64,000 nt of DNA from Cellulophaga omnivescoria (GCF_001999725.1 NZ_MDDP01000018.1:1-64000), one strand, 5' to 3'; counted from the first letter of the stretch, positions 52,601-61,208 are shown. The notes: a model not told the origin generated them from the letters alone. Numbers and translations: made by a program.

Positions 52601-55600
52601 TAGAGGTAGCATCTTGTGGGTTTACAGGGTTTGCTATTGAGGTTACAGCATTACCGCCCATTGTTAAAGGACCTGTCATAGCATCACCAATAATATTAAC
52701 ATAACGAGCATCATTAGTAGATAAGTCTGTGGCTACCTCTTGCCATCCGGTTGGATCATCATATATAAAAGCAACACCATTTCTATCTGTATTAGGGGCT
52801 ACTTCACCAGATACAATGTAAATGTCAGAGTCTACTCCAGTTGCAGGTCTATCAGATTCAAGTCCAGTTGAAACACTAGATAGTACAACAGCTACATTTC
52901 CATTTGCAGTAGGATTTACACCATTTACACTTCTTACAATATTAGGTATTGTTGTTACTCCATTAATTTCATCTGTAAAAACTAAGCTGTTTTCAGAGCC
53001 AGCTGGACTCTCTAATTTGGATACCGTTTCGTTATCTAATATCCAATTAGTTCCGTTCCATCTCATTATTTGACCATTGCTAGTTCCGTTAGCTAACTTA
53101 TCTAAAGTAACATTATCATTAGCAATTTTACTTGCTATTATGGCATTATCTGCAATACTAAGGCTTACATTTTCAAATGCAGCATTAGTACCACCTGTAA
53201 CATCAATATCTGTTGAGGTTATATTGCCATCAGCTTGTGCATCTACATATGTTTTAACTGCATTTTGAGTAGGGAATAAAGTAGAAGAAGGAGATGTGTT
53301 GCCTAAATCAGTTGCATCAGATTTATTGGCAGTATCTTCTTTAAGGTCGATAGCGTCATTAGTTGCAGTTTCATTAGCGTCAACATCTGCTTGTACCGCA
53401 GCAATTGCGTTAGTTGCCGCAGATTCGTTGGCATCAACATCAGCCTGAATAGCATTTTCTGCATTTGTAGCTCTTGTGGTTTCTGTAGTGATTGCAGTAG
53501 CATTATTGGCAATATTAGTTTGCAAAGCAGCATCGTCATAAAAAGCACCACCATCAACCCCAGCTGTAATATTATTGTTGGCATCTGTACTTACAATAAC
53601 TTGGTTAGAAGCAGCAACTTGTGCATCTACATAAGTTTTAACAGCATTTTGAGTAGGAAAAGCATCGTCAGAAGTTCCTAGAGCTACGTTGGTAGATTTG
53701 TTAGCAGCATCTTCTTTTAAAGCGATAGCTGTATTTGCAGCGGCTTCGTTATTATCAACATCCGTTTGTACCGCATTAATAGCGTTTGTAGTTGCAGTAT
53801 TGTTAGCTGTTAATTCAGTTTCTGTAACAAATGTGCCGTCTAAGTCTTGAGACAAAGTACCATCTGCATCTGTAATTTCTAAAGCAGTACCGTTTAAAGT
53901 AAATCCTGTGTTTACCTCGTTGGTAGCATCCGTATCGCCATCAGCAGAATTAGAAGCTGTAATTTGTGCATCTACATAAGTTTTAACTGCTAGTTCGGTT
54001 GGGAATTTTGTATTTGTGGCATCTGCTAAATTTACATCGTCCGATTTATTAGCAGCGTCTTCTTTATCATTCTGTAAATTTGTGATTGCTGTGTTTGCAG
54101 CGGCTTCGTTATTATCAACATCCGTTTGTACCGCATTAATAGCGTTTGTAGTTGCTGTATTGTTAGTGGTTAATTCAGTTTCTGTAACAAAAGTTCCGTC
54201 TAAGTCTTGAGACAAAGTACCATCTGCATCTGTAATTTCCAAAGCAGTACCGTTTAAAGTAAATCCTGTGTTTACCTCGTTGGTAGCATCCGTATCGCCA
54301 TCAGCAGAATTAGAAGCTGTAATTTGTGCATCTACATAAGTTTTAACTGCTAGTTCGGTTGGAAATTTTGTATTTGTTGCATCCGCTAAATTTACATCGT
54401 CCGATTTATTAGCAGCGTCTTCTTTATCATTTTGTAAATTTGTGATTGCTGTGTTTGCAGCCGCTTCATTATTATCCACATCCGTTTGTACCGCATTAAT
54501 AGCGTTTGTAGTTGCAGTATTGTTAGCTGTTAATTCAGTTTCTGTAACAAATGTGCCGTCTAAATCTTGAGACAAAGTACCATCTGCATCTGTAATTTCT
54601 AAAGCTGTTCCGTTTAAAGTAAATCCTGTGTTTACCTCGTTTGTAGCATCCGTATCGCCATCAGCAGAATTAGAAGCAGCAACTTGTGCATCTACATAAG
54701 TTTTAACAGCATTTTGAGTAGGAAAAGCATCATCTGAAGTTCCTAAAGCTACGTTGGTAGATTTATTAGCAGCATCTTCTTTATCATTCTGTAAATTTGT
54801 GATTGCTGTGTTTGCAGCAGTTATAGCAGCATCAGCATCAGCCTCGTTATTATTGACATCCGTTTGTACCGCATTAATAGCGTTTGTAGTTGCGGTATTG
54901 TTAGCTGTTAATTCAGTTTCTGTAACAAAAGTTCCGTCTAAGTCTTGAGACAAAGTACCGTCTGCATCTGTAATTTCTAAAGCTGTGCCGTTTAAAGTAA
55001 ATCCTGTGTTTACCTCGTTGGTAGCATCAGTATCACCATCAGCAGAATTAGAAGCTGTAATTTGTGCATCCACATAAGTTTTAACAGCATTTTGAGTAGG
55101 GAAAGCATCATCTGAAGTTCCTAAAGCTACGTTGGTAGACTTATTAGCAGCGTCTTCTTTTAAAGCGATAGCTGTATTTGCAGCGGTTTCATTATTATCC
55201 ACATCGGTTTGTACCGCATTAATAGCGTTTGTAGTTGCTGTATTGTTAGTGGTTAATTCAGTTTCTGTAACAAAAGTTCCGTCTAAGTCTTGAGACAAAG
55301 TACCATCAGCATCTGTAATTTCTAAAGCAGTACCGTTTAAAGTAAATCCTGTGTTTACCTCGTTGGTAGCATCCGTATCGCCATCAGCAGAATTAGAAGC
55401 TGTAATTTGTGCGTCTACATAAGTTTTAACTGCTAGTTCGGTTGGAAATTTTGTATTTGTTGCATCCGCTAAATTTACATCGTCCGATTTATTAGCAGTG
55501 TCTTCTTTATCATTCTGTAAATTTGTGATTGCTGTGTTTGCAGCAGTTATAGCAGCATCAGCATCAGCCTCGTTATTATTGACATCCGTTTGTACCGCAT

Positions 55601-56633
55601 TAATAGCGTTTGTAGTTGCTGTATTGTTAGCTGTTAATTCAGTTTCTGTAACAAATGTGCCGTCTAAATCTTGAGACAAAGTACCATCTGCATCTGTAAT
55701 TTCTAAATCAGTACCGTTTAAAGTAAATCCTGTGTTTACCTCGTTTGTAGCATCCGTATCGCCATCAGCAGAATTAGAAGCAGCAACTTGTGCGTCTACA
55801 TAAGTTTTAACAGCATTTTGAGTAGGAAAAGCATCATCTGAAGTTCCTAGAGCTACGTTGGTAGATTTATTAGCAGCATCTTCTTTTAAAGCGATAGCTG
55901 TATTTGCAGCCGCTTCATTATTATCAACATCCGTTTGTACTGTATTAATAGCGTTTGTAGTTGCTGTATTGTTAGCTGTTAATTCAGTTTCTGTAACAAA
56001 TGTACCGTCTAAGTCTTGCGATAACGTACCATCTGCATCTGTAATTTCTAAAGCTGTACCGTTTAAAGTAAATCCTGTGTTTACTTCGTTGGTAGCATCC
56101 GCATCCGCATCATCAACATTTAAAACTACAGAGCCACCATTTTCTAAAGTTAGGTTTCCAGCTGTTCCATTTGTACTTATAGCTTGGTTGTCAGTTCCCG
56201 TAAAATTTACTGGAGTTCCATTGCCATTAGTGTAGCTAAAAGTTCCGTCTCCGTTAGCTGTTAATTGTGATTTTGTGATGGTTACCGTAACGTTATTTTC
56301 GTTTGTGTAGGAAAACGTACCGTCGTTATTATCAAAAATAACTGTCTTTGTTTCATTAAAAGAATTTGTGTTGCACAAAGATTGCCATAGTATACCGTTG
56401 TACTGAAACATACAATTTTCATCTGTATTATACACCATAGCGCCAGTTAGGGGAGTAATGGCTAGCATTTGTGCATTGGTAACTCTGGTTAATATTAATA
56501 CTTTGTCCGTACTTTCTAACTCTAAAATAGAGGAAGGATGTATCGTATTTATATCATTACCTATTTTTACCTGCCCATAAGAGTAATGAGCAAAAGCAAA
56601 AAAACTGATTAATAATAATTTGTTGATTTTCAT
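49671..56633 (-). CDS. Giant repetitive exported fibre-like protein, 2,320 residues
   Basis: Signal peptide (LLLISFFAFAHYSYGQ), then the shared head module (SSILELESTDKVLILTR ... MVYNTDENCMFQYN). Twelve copies of a module of about 115 residues follow in two arrays. Each copy reads roughly GFTLNGTALEITDADGTLSQ, DGTFVTETEL, NAINAVQTDVDNNE, ANKSTNVALG and PTQNAVKTYVDAQ. Seven copies lie at about 53.6-56.1 kb and five at 50.2-52.0 kb. Between them is a different centre (VIVSTDANNNITAG repeats, GQIMRWNGTNWI, PLTMGGNAVTS). The C-terminus is a compact domain of about 110 residues (GHYRVNLPAG ... FMFVILDL). Heptad-like alternation in the TDVDNNEA part suggests trimeric coiled coil, as in phage tail fibres. 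No enzyme motif is present. Adhesion or a surface fibre is inferred. Confidence 0.85.
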   Translation of the reverse strand: MKINKLLLISFFAFAHYSYGQVKIGNDINTIHPSSILELESTDKVLILTRVTNAQMLAITPLTGAMVYNTDENCMFQYNGILWQSLCNTNSFNETKTVIFDNNDGTFSYTNENNVTVTITKSQLTANGDGTFSYTNGNGTPVNFTGTDNQAISTNGTAGNLTLENGGSVVLNVDDADADATNEVNTGFTLNGTALEITDADGTLSQDLDGTFVTETELTANNTATTNAINTVQTDVDNNEAAANTAIALKEDAANKSTNVALGTSDDAFPTQNAVKTYVDAQVAASNSADGDTDATNEVNTGFTLNGTDLEITDADGTLSQDLDGTFVTETELTANNTATTNAINAVQTDVNNNEADADAAITAANTAITNLQNDKEDTANKSDDVNLADATNTKFPTELAVKTYVDAQITASNSADGDTDATNEVNTGFTLNGTALEITDADGTLSQDLDGTFVTETELTTNNTATTNAINAVQTDVDNNETAANTAIALKEDAANKSTNVALGTSDDAFPTQNAVKTYVDAQITASNSADGDTDATNEVNTGFTLNGTALEITDADGTLSQDLDGTFVTETELTANNTATTNAINAVQTDVNNNEADADAAITAANTAITNLQNDKEDAANKSTNVALGTSDDAFPTQNAVKTYVDAQVAASNSADGDTDATNEVNTGFTLNGTALEITDADGTLSQDLDGTFVTETELTANNTATTNAINAVQTDVDNNEAAANTAITNLQNDKEDAANKSDDVNLADATNTKFPTELAVKTYVDAQITASNSADGDTDATNEVNTGFTLNGTALEITDADGTLSQDLDGTFVTETELTTNNTATTNAINAVQTDVDNNEAAANTAITNLQNDKEDAANKSDDVNLADATNTKFPTELAVKTYVDAQITASNSADGDTDATNEVNTGFTLNGTALEITDADGTLSQDLDGTFVTETELTANNTATTNAINAVQTDVDNNEAAANTAIALKEDAANKSTNVALGTSDDAFPTQNAVKTYVDAQVAASNQVIVSTDANNNITAGVDGGAFYDDAALQTNIANNATAITTETTRATNAENAIQADVDANESAATNAIAAVQADVDANETATNDAIDLKEDTANKSDATDLGNTSPSSTLFPTQNAVKTYVDAQADGNITSTDIDVTGGTNAAFENVSLSIADNAIIASKIANDNVTLDKLANGTSNGQIMRWNGTNWILDNETVSKLESPAGSENSLVFTDEINGVTTIPNIVRSVNGVNPTANGNVAVVLSSVSTGLESDRPATGVDSDIYIVSGEVAPNTDRNGVAFIYDDPTGWQEVATDLSTNDARYVNIIGDAMTGPLTMGGNAVTSIANPVNPQDATSKSYVDAQIIASTQVIVSTDANNDITTGADGGAFYDDATLQTNISNNATAITTETTRATNAENAIQADVDANEIAATNAINLKEDAANKSTNVALGTSDDAFPTQNAVKTYVDAQVAASNQVIISTDANNNITAGADGGAFYDDATLQTNISNNATAITTETTRATNAENAIQADIDANETAATNAIAAVQTDVDNNEAAANTAIALKEDAANKSTNVALGTSDDAFPTQNAVKTYVDAQITASNSADGDTDATNEVNTGFTLNGTALEITDADGTLSQDLDGTFVTETELTTNNTATTNAINAVQTDVDNNEAAANTAIALKEDAANKSTNVALGTSDDAFPTQNAVKTYVDAQVAASNSADGDTDATNEVNTGFTLNGTALEITDADGTLSQDLDGTFVTETELTANNTATTNAINAVQTDVDNNEAAANTAIALKEDAANKSTNVALGTSDDAFPTQNAVKTYVDAQVAASNSADGDTDATNEVNTGFTLNGTALEITDADGTLSQDLDGTFVTETELTANNTATTNAINAVQTDVDANETAANTAIALKEDAANKSTNVALGTSDVAFPTQNAVKTYVDAQVAASNSADGDTDATNEVNTGFTLNGTALEITDADGTLSQDLDGTFVTETELTANNTATTNAINAVQTDVDANETAANTAIALKEDAANKSTNVALGTSDDAFPTQNAVKTYVDTQVAASNSADGDTDATNEVNTGFTLNGTALEITDADGTLSQDLDGTFVTETELTTNNTATTNAINAVQTDVNNNEADADAAIALKEDLTNKSDATDLGDTSPSSTLYPTQNAVKTYVDTQISGIIGGSVTNLSQDDTSGVISYVNESAITQTAEVISADTNNDITPGTDGGAFYNSMVKAIGKVNALGVILKGTTGVTVVKQVGAGHYRVNLPAGTVSDANYIIQLSQPGRAGAGNDDPGISYSNQTTAGFDVIVGDNDNGGSDRARFDSEFMFVILDL
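50200..52030 (-). repeat. Five tandem copies of a 345-bp coding repeat
   Basis: Array 2 of the giant gene. The marker word GCAGAATTAG recurs at 50485, 50830, 51175, 51520 and 51865, exactly 345 bases (115 codons) apart. Copies differ at a few mostly synonymous sites. Confidence 0.9.
53590..56110 (-). repeat. Seven tandem copies of a 345-381-bp coding repeat
   Basis: Array 1 of the giant gene. The marker GCAGAATTAG recurs at 53944, 54304, 54664, 55042, 55387 and 55768: steps of 360, 360, 378, 345 and 381 bases, all multiples of three. The longer steps come from copies carrying an extra AITNLQNDK-type insert or the DVNLADATNTKF variant. Confidence 0.88.
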
Positions 56634-56733
56634 AAATATGTGTAATGGTTAACAATTGTAAATTAAAAAAATAACAGTTTGGTTAATAAAGTTTGTTGTA
56701 AAACAACCTTTATTGTATGCGTGATAGTTATTT

Positions 56734-56758
56734 GTTGATATAACTTTACTATATCAAC
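56734..56758. promoter_or_regulatory. Inverted repeat, possible operator
   Basis: GTTGATATA and TATATCAAC are perfect reverse complements separated by seven bases, about 100-125 bases before the giant gene start. There is no T run, so it is not a terminator. It could bind a dimeric regulator or form an mRNA stem. Confidence 0.35.
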
Positions 56759-56934
56759 TACTATATACAGACCTGGTTTTTAGTAGAGTTTGGCTAGTTG
56801 TTATCATAAAAATACAATAAAATGAGTTGTTTTTATGTATTTAATTTGACTTATTTTCTTACTATTTTGTATTACTTATGATTGGTGTTTTTTATAACCT
56901 GTTGATTATCTTAAGGTAAGCTGTGTTTATAAAC

Positions 56935-56966
56935 AAAAAAACAGACCCGCTTGGTCTGTTTTTACT
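56935..56966 (-). terminator. Terminator of the first fibre cassette
   Basis: ACAGACC/GGTCTGT with flanking A and T tracts lies 35 bases past the stop of the T9SS cargo gene. It separates the two fibre cassettes. Confidence 0.75.
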
Positions 56967-57000
56967 TATAAATGATAATGATTTATTAACTTATTTTTTT

Positions 57001-58158
57001 TTAATTGCCTGTGTCTGTGAGATATAAAAAGCCTTGGTATTCTAGTTGAAGATCGTCTAGAAAAACCAAATAAAAATAGATACCACTTGGTAAGCCTTCA
57101 TTTCTTTGGTATACGTTATTGCTAGTGTTAGAGTAGCCGTTAAACTCATTTGTATAATTGTCTTTTTCAAAAACTTTAAGTCCGTTTCTATCAAAAATAC
57201 GAAGACGATTGTTAGGGGATTCTTCTAGCTCAGGTATTATAAGATTGTCATTTATGCCATCACCATTTGGGCTAACATAATAATTATCTAGGTCTAATAG
57301 CTCTGTTGCAATTGCCATTTTAGCTAATGTAATAACTTCGTAGTCGTTTGGAACAAAGGTTTCTGAAGTTACTGCACCCTGGTTTAGATCTCCAATAGGG
57401 TCTACACTACCTAAACTAACCCATCTTCTTTGTATTCTGTGCCAACCCGCAATACCTACTTGGTAATACTCATCTACTAGGTTTGCAATATTGCTACGGT
57501 TGTTCCACGAGATACTAACGGTAGATGGTAGGCTACTATCTATATCCCAAAACTCTGTAGTGCTCACAGCTCTAACTTCTTTTTCTTTACTATTGGTATT
57601 AAAACTTGTGCTAAATGTTGATGGCAGGTTGGGATCCTCAAAAAAATAAGCACATTTGGCTGATACATTTTCGCTTTGCGACTGCAATGTTAAAGGTCTA
57701 ATGTAGCCAGAATCGCCAACGGTAAAAAAGAAATTTTGTTTTTGTTCTACTAGCATATACCCATCTACTTTAGACAGGTTAGACTCGCCAACCGTAAAAG
57801 CATTTTGAGTAAGTTTTAAGTTTTCTAATGGGTTGTTGCGGTAGGTAACAAAGTCGCCATCTACTAAATTTAAAGCATTAGTAGCAGTAATAGAAGTCTC
57901 TAAAATAGTTGCACTAAAAGGCTTGTACATTTCTACATCATAAAAAACAGGAATAAACGCGCCAGTAACACTAGTGGTTACTTGACCATAAAAACCAAGT
58001 GTACCCAAATTTTGGTCAAATGTAGCATCGTTAATAAGGTTGGTGTGCAGCCCAAGAGTACCCGTATCGTGTATGCGTATGCTACCGTTGTTGTACATAG
58101 CATTTTGTGCTACGGCAACAGAACTACAACATAAAAATATGTAAAGAAAGTTTTTCAT
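57001..58158 (-). CDS. T9SS type B sorted cargo protein (gliding-motility C-terminal domain), copy 2
   Basis: A 385-residue paralog of the protein at 47395. Signal peptide FLYIFLCCSSVAVAQ, the same N-terminal module (NNGSIRIHDTGTLGLHTNLIND, in short IRIHDTGTLGLHTN), a middle with WDIDSSLPSTVSISW, and the C-terminal sorting domain NYYVSPNGDGINDNL, RIFDRNGLKVFEKDNY and SGIYFYLVFLDD. It is expected to be exported by the type IX system and anchored or released at the surface. It starts three bases after the stop of the 1,000-residue fibre gene, the same tight coupling as in the other cassette, so cargo and fibre are made together. Confidence 0.88.
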   Translation of the reverse strand: MKNFLYIFLCCSSVAVAQNAMYNNGSIRIHDTGTLGLHTNLINDATFDQNLGTLGFYGQVTTSVTGAFIPVFYDVEMYKPFSATILETSITATNALNLVDGDFVTYRNNPLENLKLTQNAFTVGESNLSKVDGYMLVEQKQNFFFTVGDSGYIRPLTLQSQSENVSAKCAYFFEDPNLPSTFSTSFNTNSKEKEVRAVSTTEFWDIDSSLPSTVSISWNNRSNIANLVDEYYQVGIAGWHRIQRRWVSLGSVDPIGDLNQGAVTSETFVPNDYEVITLAKMAIATELLDLDNYYVSPNGDGINDNLIIPELEESPNNRLRIFDRNGLKVFEKDNYTNEFNGYSNTSNNVYQRNEGLPSGIYFYLVFLDDLQLEYQGFLYLTDTGN

Positions 58159-58161
58159 AGT

Positions 58162-61161
58162 CTAAAAGTCTGTTACTGTAAAGAACCATTGAGAAACAAC
58201 AAGGGCGTCAGTAGTGTCTTTAATTTCAACAGTAAAACCATTAATAGTCTGAGCGGTTATATATATTCTATTATTTCCAACAACTGTTAAGTTTACTATA
58301 TAGTTATTATCAGGCATTGCGGAGTCAAAGGTAACTGTGTTAATACCTCCACCTCCGCCAACAGTAGCTCCATTTACTTTTATTGCATTAGCCCCGTTAG
58401 CTTTTCCCATAACAAATGTTGCTGGGTTCTTCCATTCGGTTCCTGTGCCTGTTGAGGTTAAAACCTGTCCTGTTGTACCAACCGAGTTGTTAATATCTTC
58501 AATGGTACCATCTAGCTTTAGTTTTTCACGAATAGTAACGGTAGTGCTACCGGATGTTTCATCAATATTAAGTGCTTCAACTGCACCAACAGAAAAACCA
58601 ATTTCATCAGCGGCTGGATTAGAAATACCAGTGTTTAAATCATCAGAGAACCGATAAGCAGGAGTAGCGGTACTACCGTTATTAGGTGCTTGATATCCAG
58701 TAGCTCTTATAACGCCATCAACTCTCAATTTGTTTGTTCCTGGTGCATTAGTCCCTATTACCATACTACCAGGGCCACTAAAGAATAGATCATTTCCATT
58801 TAAATTATAAGTTCTTGTTGAAGCTGTTTGAGTCATATCTCTTGTCTCCAAATTTCCTAATGCAGCAACTTCAGTGTCAACATAGGTTTTAACGGCATTT
58901 TGTGTAGGATATAATGTTGATGAGGGTGAAGTGGCTCCTAAATCAGTTGCATCAGACTTATTAGTTAAATCTTCTTTTGCAGCTAAAGCAGTTGCTGCAG
59001 CTGTTCCTGCGGTAGCAATTGCATCATCTACATATACTTTAGTAGCAGCATCTTGTGCATCAGTAGGGTCTAAAACGTTAATTAGTTTTTGTGATCCCAT
59101 AGATAAGTCGCCCGTTGGAAGAGCAAAACCAGACAGAGAAATATTTGCTTTGTCTAATTTATTGTCATCAATTGCTGCGTTTGCAATTTTGTCTCTAGTA
59201 ATATTTGTGTCAGCTATTTTTACTGTTGTTACGGCATTGTCAGCCAGCTCTGCTGTATTAATTCCGCCTGCACTAACATCTAGAGTTAATGGGTCTGCAA
59301 CAGTTCCTGCACCAGAAACAGCAAGTGTGCCATCTGTTGGGCCAGTAACTTCGTTACCAATTATACCATCTGCTTCTGCAGTAGTTAAGGTAGCAGCATC
59401 AACTAAAACCCAATTTGTGCCATCCCATTGCATTAATTGTCCAACGGCTGTACCATCCGCTAATTTTGTTAGTGTAATATTTTTATCGGCAATATCATTA
59501 CTTTCTATAGATGCGTCTAAAATTTTATCACCTGTTACTGCGTCATTAGCTAACTTAGTATTGTCAATAGAACCAGCAATAATTTGCAAGCCGTTTGTAG
59601 CGTCAACTTCAATAGTTGTATTATCTACATTTACTTCTAAATCCATTGTAGCTAAAGCTGCATTTGCAGTAACACCAGAAATAGAACCATTACTAGAAAT
59701 TACATCTTCGCCTAGACTAGCTGCAACTTCACTAGCATTTTGCCACTCTGGATCTCCAGCAGCGGAGGTTCCAAGAATTTTGTTAGCATCTACAGCACCT
59801 GCGCTTCCAATTTTATCTATAGTAATAGCATCATCAGCAATATCTAGTGTTGTTATTGTACCATCTAAAATATTTTCAGTTTGTACAGCATCATCCGCTA
59901 GTTTAGTATTTTCAATGGCATCATCTGCAATCTTAACAGTAGTAACATTAGCATCTACTATTTTGGTAGTTGTTACTGCACCATCAGCAAGTTCGTTTGC
60001 ACCAACAGCACTTGGGTTAATCTCTAAAGTAACGTCATTTAAAGCTGCATTTGCACCGCCAGTTATATTTAAGTCTGTAGAGGTAATGTTACCATCACCT
60101 GTTAAAGCAGCAACATCTACATCTAAGGCACCAGTAGTTGCATTTTTTGTTAATCCAGAACCGGCAACATCTGCATTCATTTTTATAGCGGTTATAGCAT
60201 CATCAGCAATATCTAGTGTTGTTATTGTACCATCTAAAATATTTTCAGTTTGTACAGCATCATCTGCTACTTTGGTATTATCTATTGCATCGTCTACAAT
60301 CTTAACAGTAGTAACATTTGCATCTACTATTTTAGCTGTAGTAACTGCGTCTGGAGCTAATTTAGCATCGGTAATTCCGCCATCAGCAACAGAAATGCCA
60401 ACAGTTTCTAATAAAGAACCAGTGGGAGTTCCTGTAAAAGTAATTGAAGCATCGTCTGTAGTTAAATCTTGCCCTGCAATGTTAGTAGCGTCTAACGTTC
60501 CCCATTCTACATTAGTGCCAGTACTGTTTGTCTTTAAAACTTGGTTTGGTGTTGCACTTGGTTCTATTTTTACAGGTGTAACCGACTCGTCTATAAGATT
60601 ATTTGTATTTACACTTGTATCTCCTAACTCATCTACACCAATAGCATCATTTGCAATTTTGGATCTATCAATAGTTTTGTTTAGTATAGAGTTTCCGTGT
60701 ATTTGGTCTACTTCTATGTTCACCGTATTTCCATCATCAGTTATTTTTATTCCGCTAGAGAAAGTAGCTCCAAAACTGCCTGTATGGTTGCTTGTAAAAG
60801 CAGGGGTTTCAAATGTAATATCGTCGCCAGCTGCGTTTGTAAAGGTGTACGTATCATCACCGTTATCTACCAAGTTAATATTTCCAGCATTTTCTGCTTC
60901 ACATAAATTTACCCACTCACTATCATTGTAATAGTGCAAACATCTGGTATCTGTATTGTATATCACGGCACCGTTAAGTGGTGTAATAGCATTCATTTGT
61001 AGGGTAGACATTCTAGTAATTACTAAAGCTTTACTTGTGCTCTCTAGCTCTAAAACCGAGTTAAAATGAAGGTTTTCAGGATTTTCGCCAATTTTTACTT
61101 GTGCTTGTATGCTAGTAAATAGGCAGGTACTTAAAAATAATCCAAAAATTAATTTTTTCAT
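58162..61161 (-). CDS. Exported fibre-like protein, about 1,000 residues
   Basis: Signal peptide (LIFGLFLSTCLFTSIQAQ), the shared head module (SVLELESTSKALVITRM ... VIYNTDTRCLHYYN), then many short repeats of the kind DDAIDNTKVADDAVQTENIL and DGTITTLDIADDAIT. The linker GQLMQWDGTNWVL and the unit YPTQNAVKTYVDT also occur in the giant protein. Near the end come the RVDGVIRATGYQ ... FSDDLNTGISN module shared with the 306-residue protein and a closing domain ending QWFFTVTDF. Repeats of the type A-I-x-x-x-K-I/L resemble phage tail-fibre shaft repeats. The frame is open to 61203, but the promoter at 61201-61208 and the signal peptide fix the start at 61161. Likely a surface fibre. Confidence 0.82.
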   Translation of the reverse strand: MKKLIFGLFLSTCLFTSIQAQVKIGENPENLHFNSVLELESTSKALVITRMSTLQMNAITPLNGAVIYNTDTRCLHYYNDSEWVNLCEAENAGNINLVDNGDDTYTFTNAAGDDITFETPAFTSNHTGSFGATFSSGIKITDDGNTVNIEVDQIHGNSILNKTIDRSKIANDAIGVDELGDTSVNTNNLIDESVTPVKIEPSATPNQVLKTNSTGTNVEWGTLDATNIAGQDLTTDDASITFTGTPTGSLLETVGISVADGGITDAKLAPDAVTTAKIVDANVTTVKIVDDAIDNTKVADDAVQTENILDGTITTLDIADDAITAIKMNADVAGSGLTKNATTGALDVDVAALTGDGNITSTDLNITGGANAALNDVTLEINPSAVGANELADGAVTTTKIVDANVTTVKIADDAIENTKLADDAVQTENILDGTITTLDIADDAITIDKIGSAGAVDANKILGTSAAGDPEWQNASEVAASLGEDVISSNGSISGVTANAALATMDLEVNVDNTTIEVDATNGLQIIAGSIDNTKLANDAVTGDKILDASIESNDIADKNITLTKLADGTAVGQLMQWDGTNWVLVDAATLTTAEADGIIGNEVTGPTDGTLAVSGAGTVADPLTLDVSAGGINTAELADNAVTTVKIADTNITRDKIANAAIDDNKLDKANISLSGFALPTGDLSMGSQKLINVLDPTDAQDAATKVYVDDAIATAGTAAATALAAKEDLTNKSDATDLGATSPSSTLYPTQNAVKTYVDTEVAALGNLETRDMTQTASTRTYNLNGNDLFFSGPGSMVIGTNAPGTNKLRVDGVIRATGYQAPNNGSTATPAYRFSDDLNTGISNPAADEIGFSVGAVEALNIDETSGSTTVTIREKLKLDGTIEDINNSVGTTGQVLTSTGTGTEWKNPATFVMGKANGANAIKVNGATVGGGGGINTVTFDSAMPDNNYIVNLTVVGNNRIYITAQTINGFTVEIKDTTDALVVSQWFFTVTDF
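59828..60265 (-). repeat. Direct repeat inside the fibre gene, 369-base spacing
   Basis: A stretch of about 65 bases beginning GCATCATCAGCAATATCTAG at 59828 recurs almost exactly from 60197. It encodes QTENILDGTITTLDIADDAI twice. The 369-base spacing (123 codons) keeps the frame. Confidence 0.75.
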
Positions 61162-61200
61162 ATAGTAGAGGTGTTTTAAAATGCAATTATGCATTGCAAA

Positions 61201-61208
61201 CAAAAATA
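61201..61208 (-). promoter_or_regulatory. Promoter of the first fibre cassette, -7 element
   Basis: The minus strand reads TATTTTTG (TAnnTTTG), 39 bases before the start at 61161. A 6-bp inverted repeat, AATGCA-ATTA-TGCATT, lies between them. Confidence 0.55.

Larger units (their letters stand above)
56634..57000. other. Intergenic region upstream of the giant fibre gene
   Basis: These 367 bases have no gene that I can see. They contain a perfect 9-bp inverted repeat, GTTGATATA-N7-TATATCAAC (56734-56758), and the terminator of the upstream cassette at 56935-56966. No TAnnTTTG element was found for the giant gene, so it may be under different control from its neighbours. Confidence 0.6.

Noticed and set aside
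51265-56235. Several plus-strand frames of 60-125 residues that look alike
   Set aside because: They are the mirror image of the 115-residue modules in the giant gene; they recur with the same 345-base period and are out of frame with any known fold.
49671-56633. Regular repeats considered as a CRISPR array
   Set aside because: The period is 345 bases or more, has no short repeat-spacer structure, and the whole stretch is a single long coding frame. No cas genes are present.
58931-60931. A 666-residue open frame on the plus strand
   Set aside because: It lies fully antisense to the 1,000-residue fibre gene. Its Ser/Ala/Val-rich, low-complexity product mirrors the repeated GAT/GCA codons of the real gene, and it has no start context or known domain.
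47395-61161. Prophage or tailocin origin for the tail-fibre-like genes
   Set aside because: All have bacterial signal peptides, two neighbours carry T9SS sorting domains, and there are no capsid, sheath, baseplate, integrase or lysis genes. Phage-like modules alone do not make a prophage.
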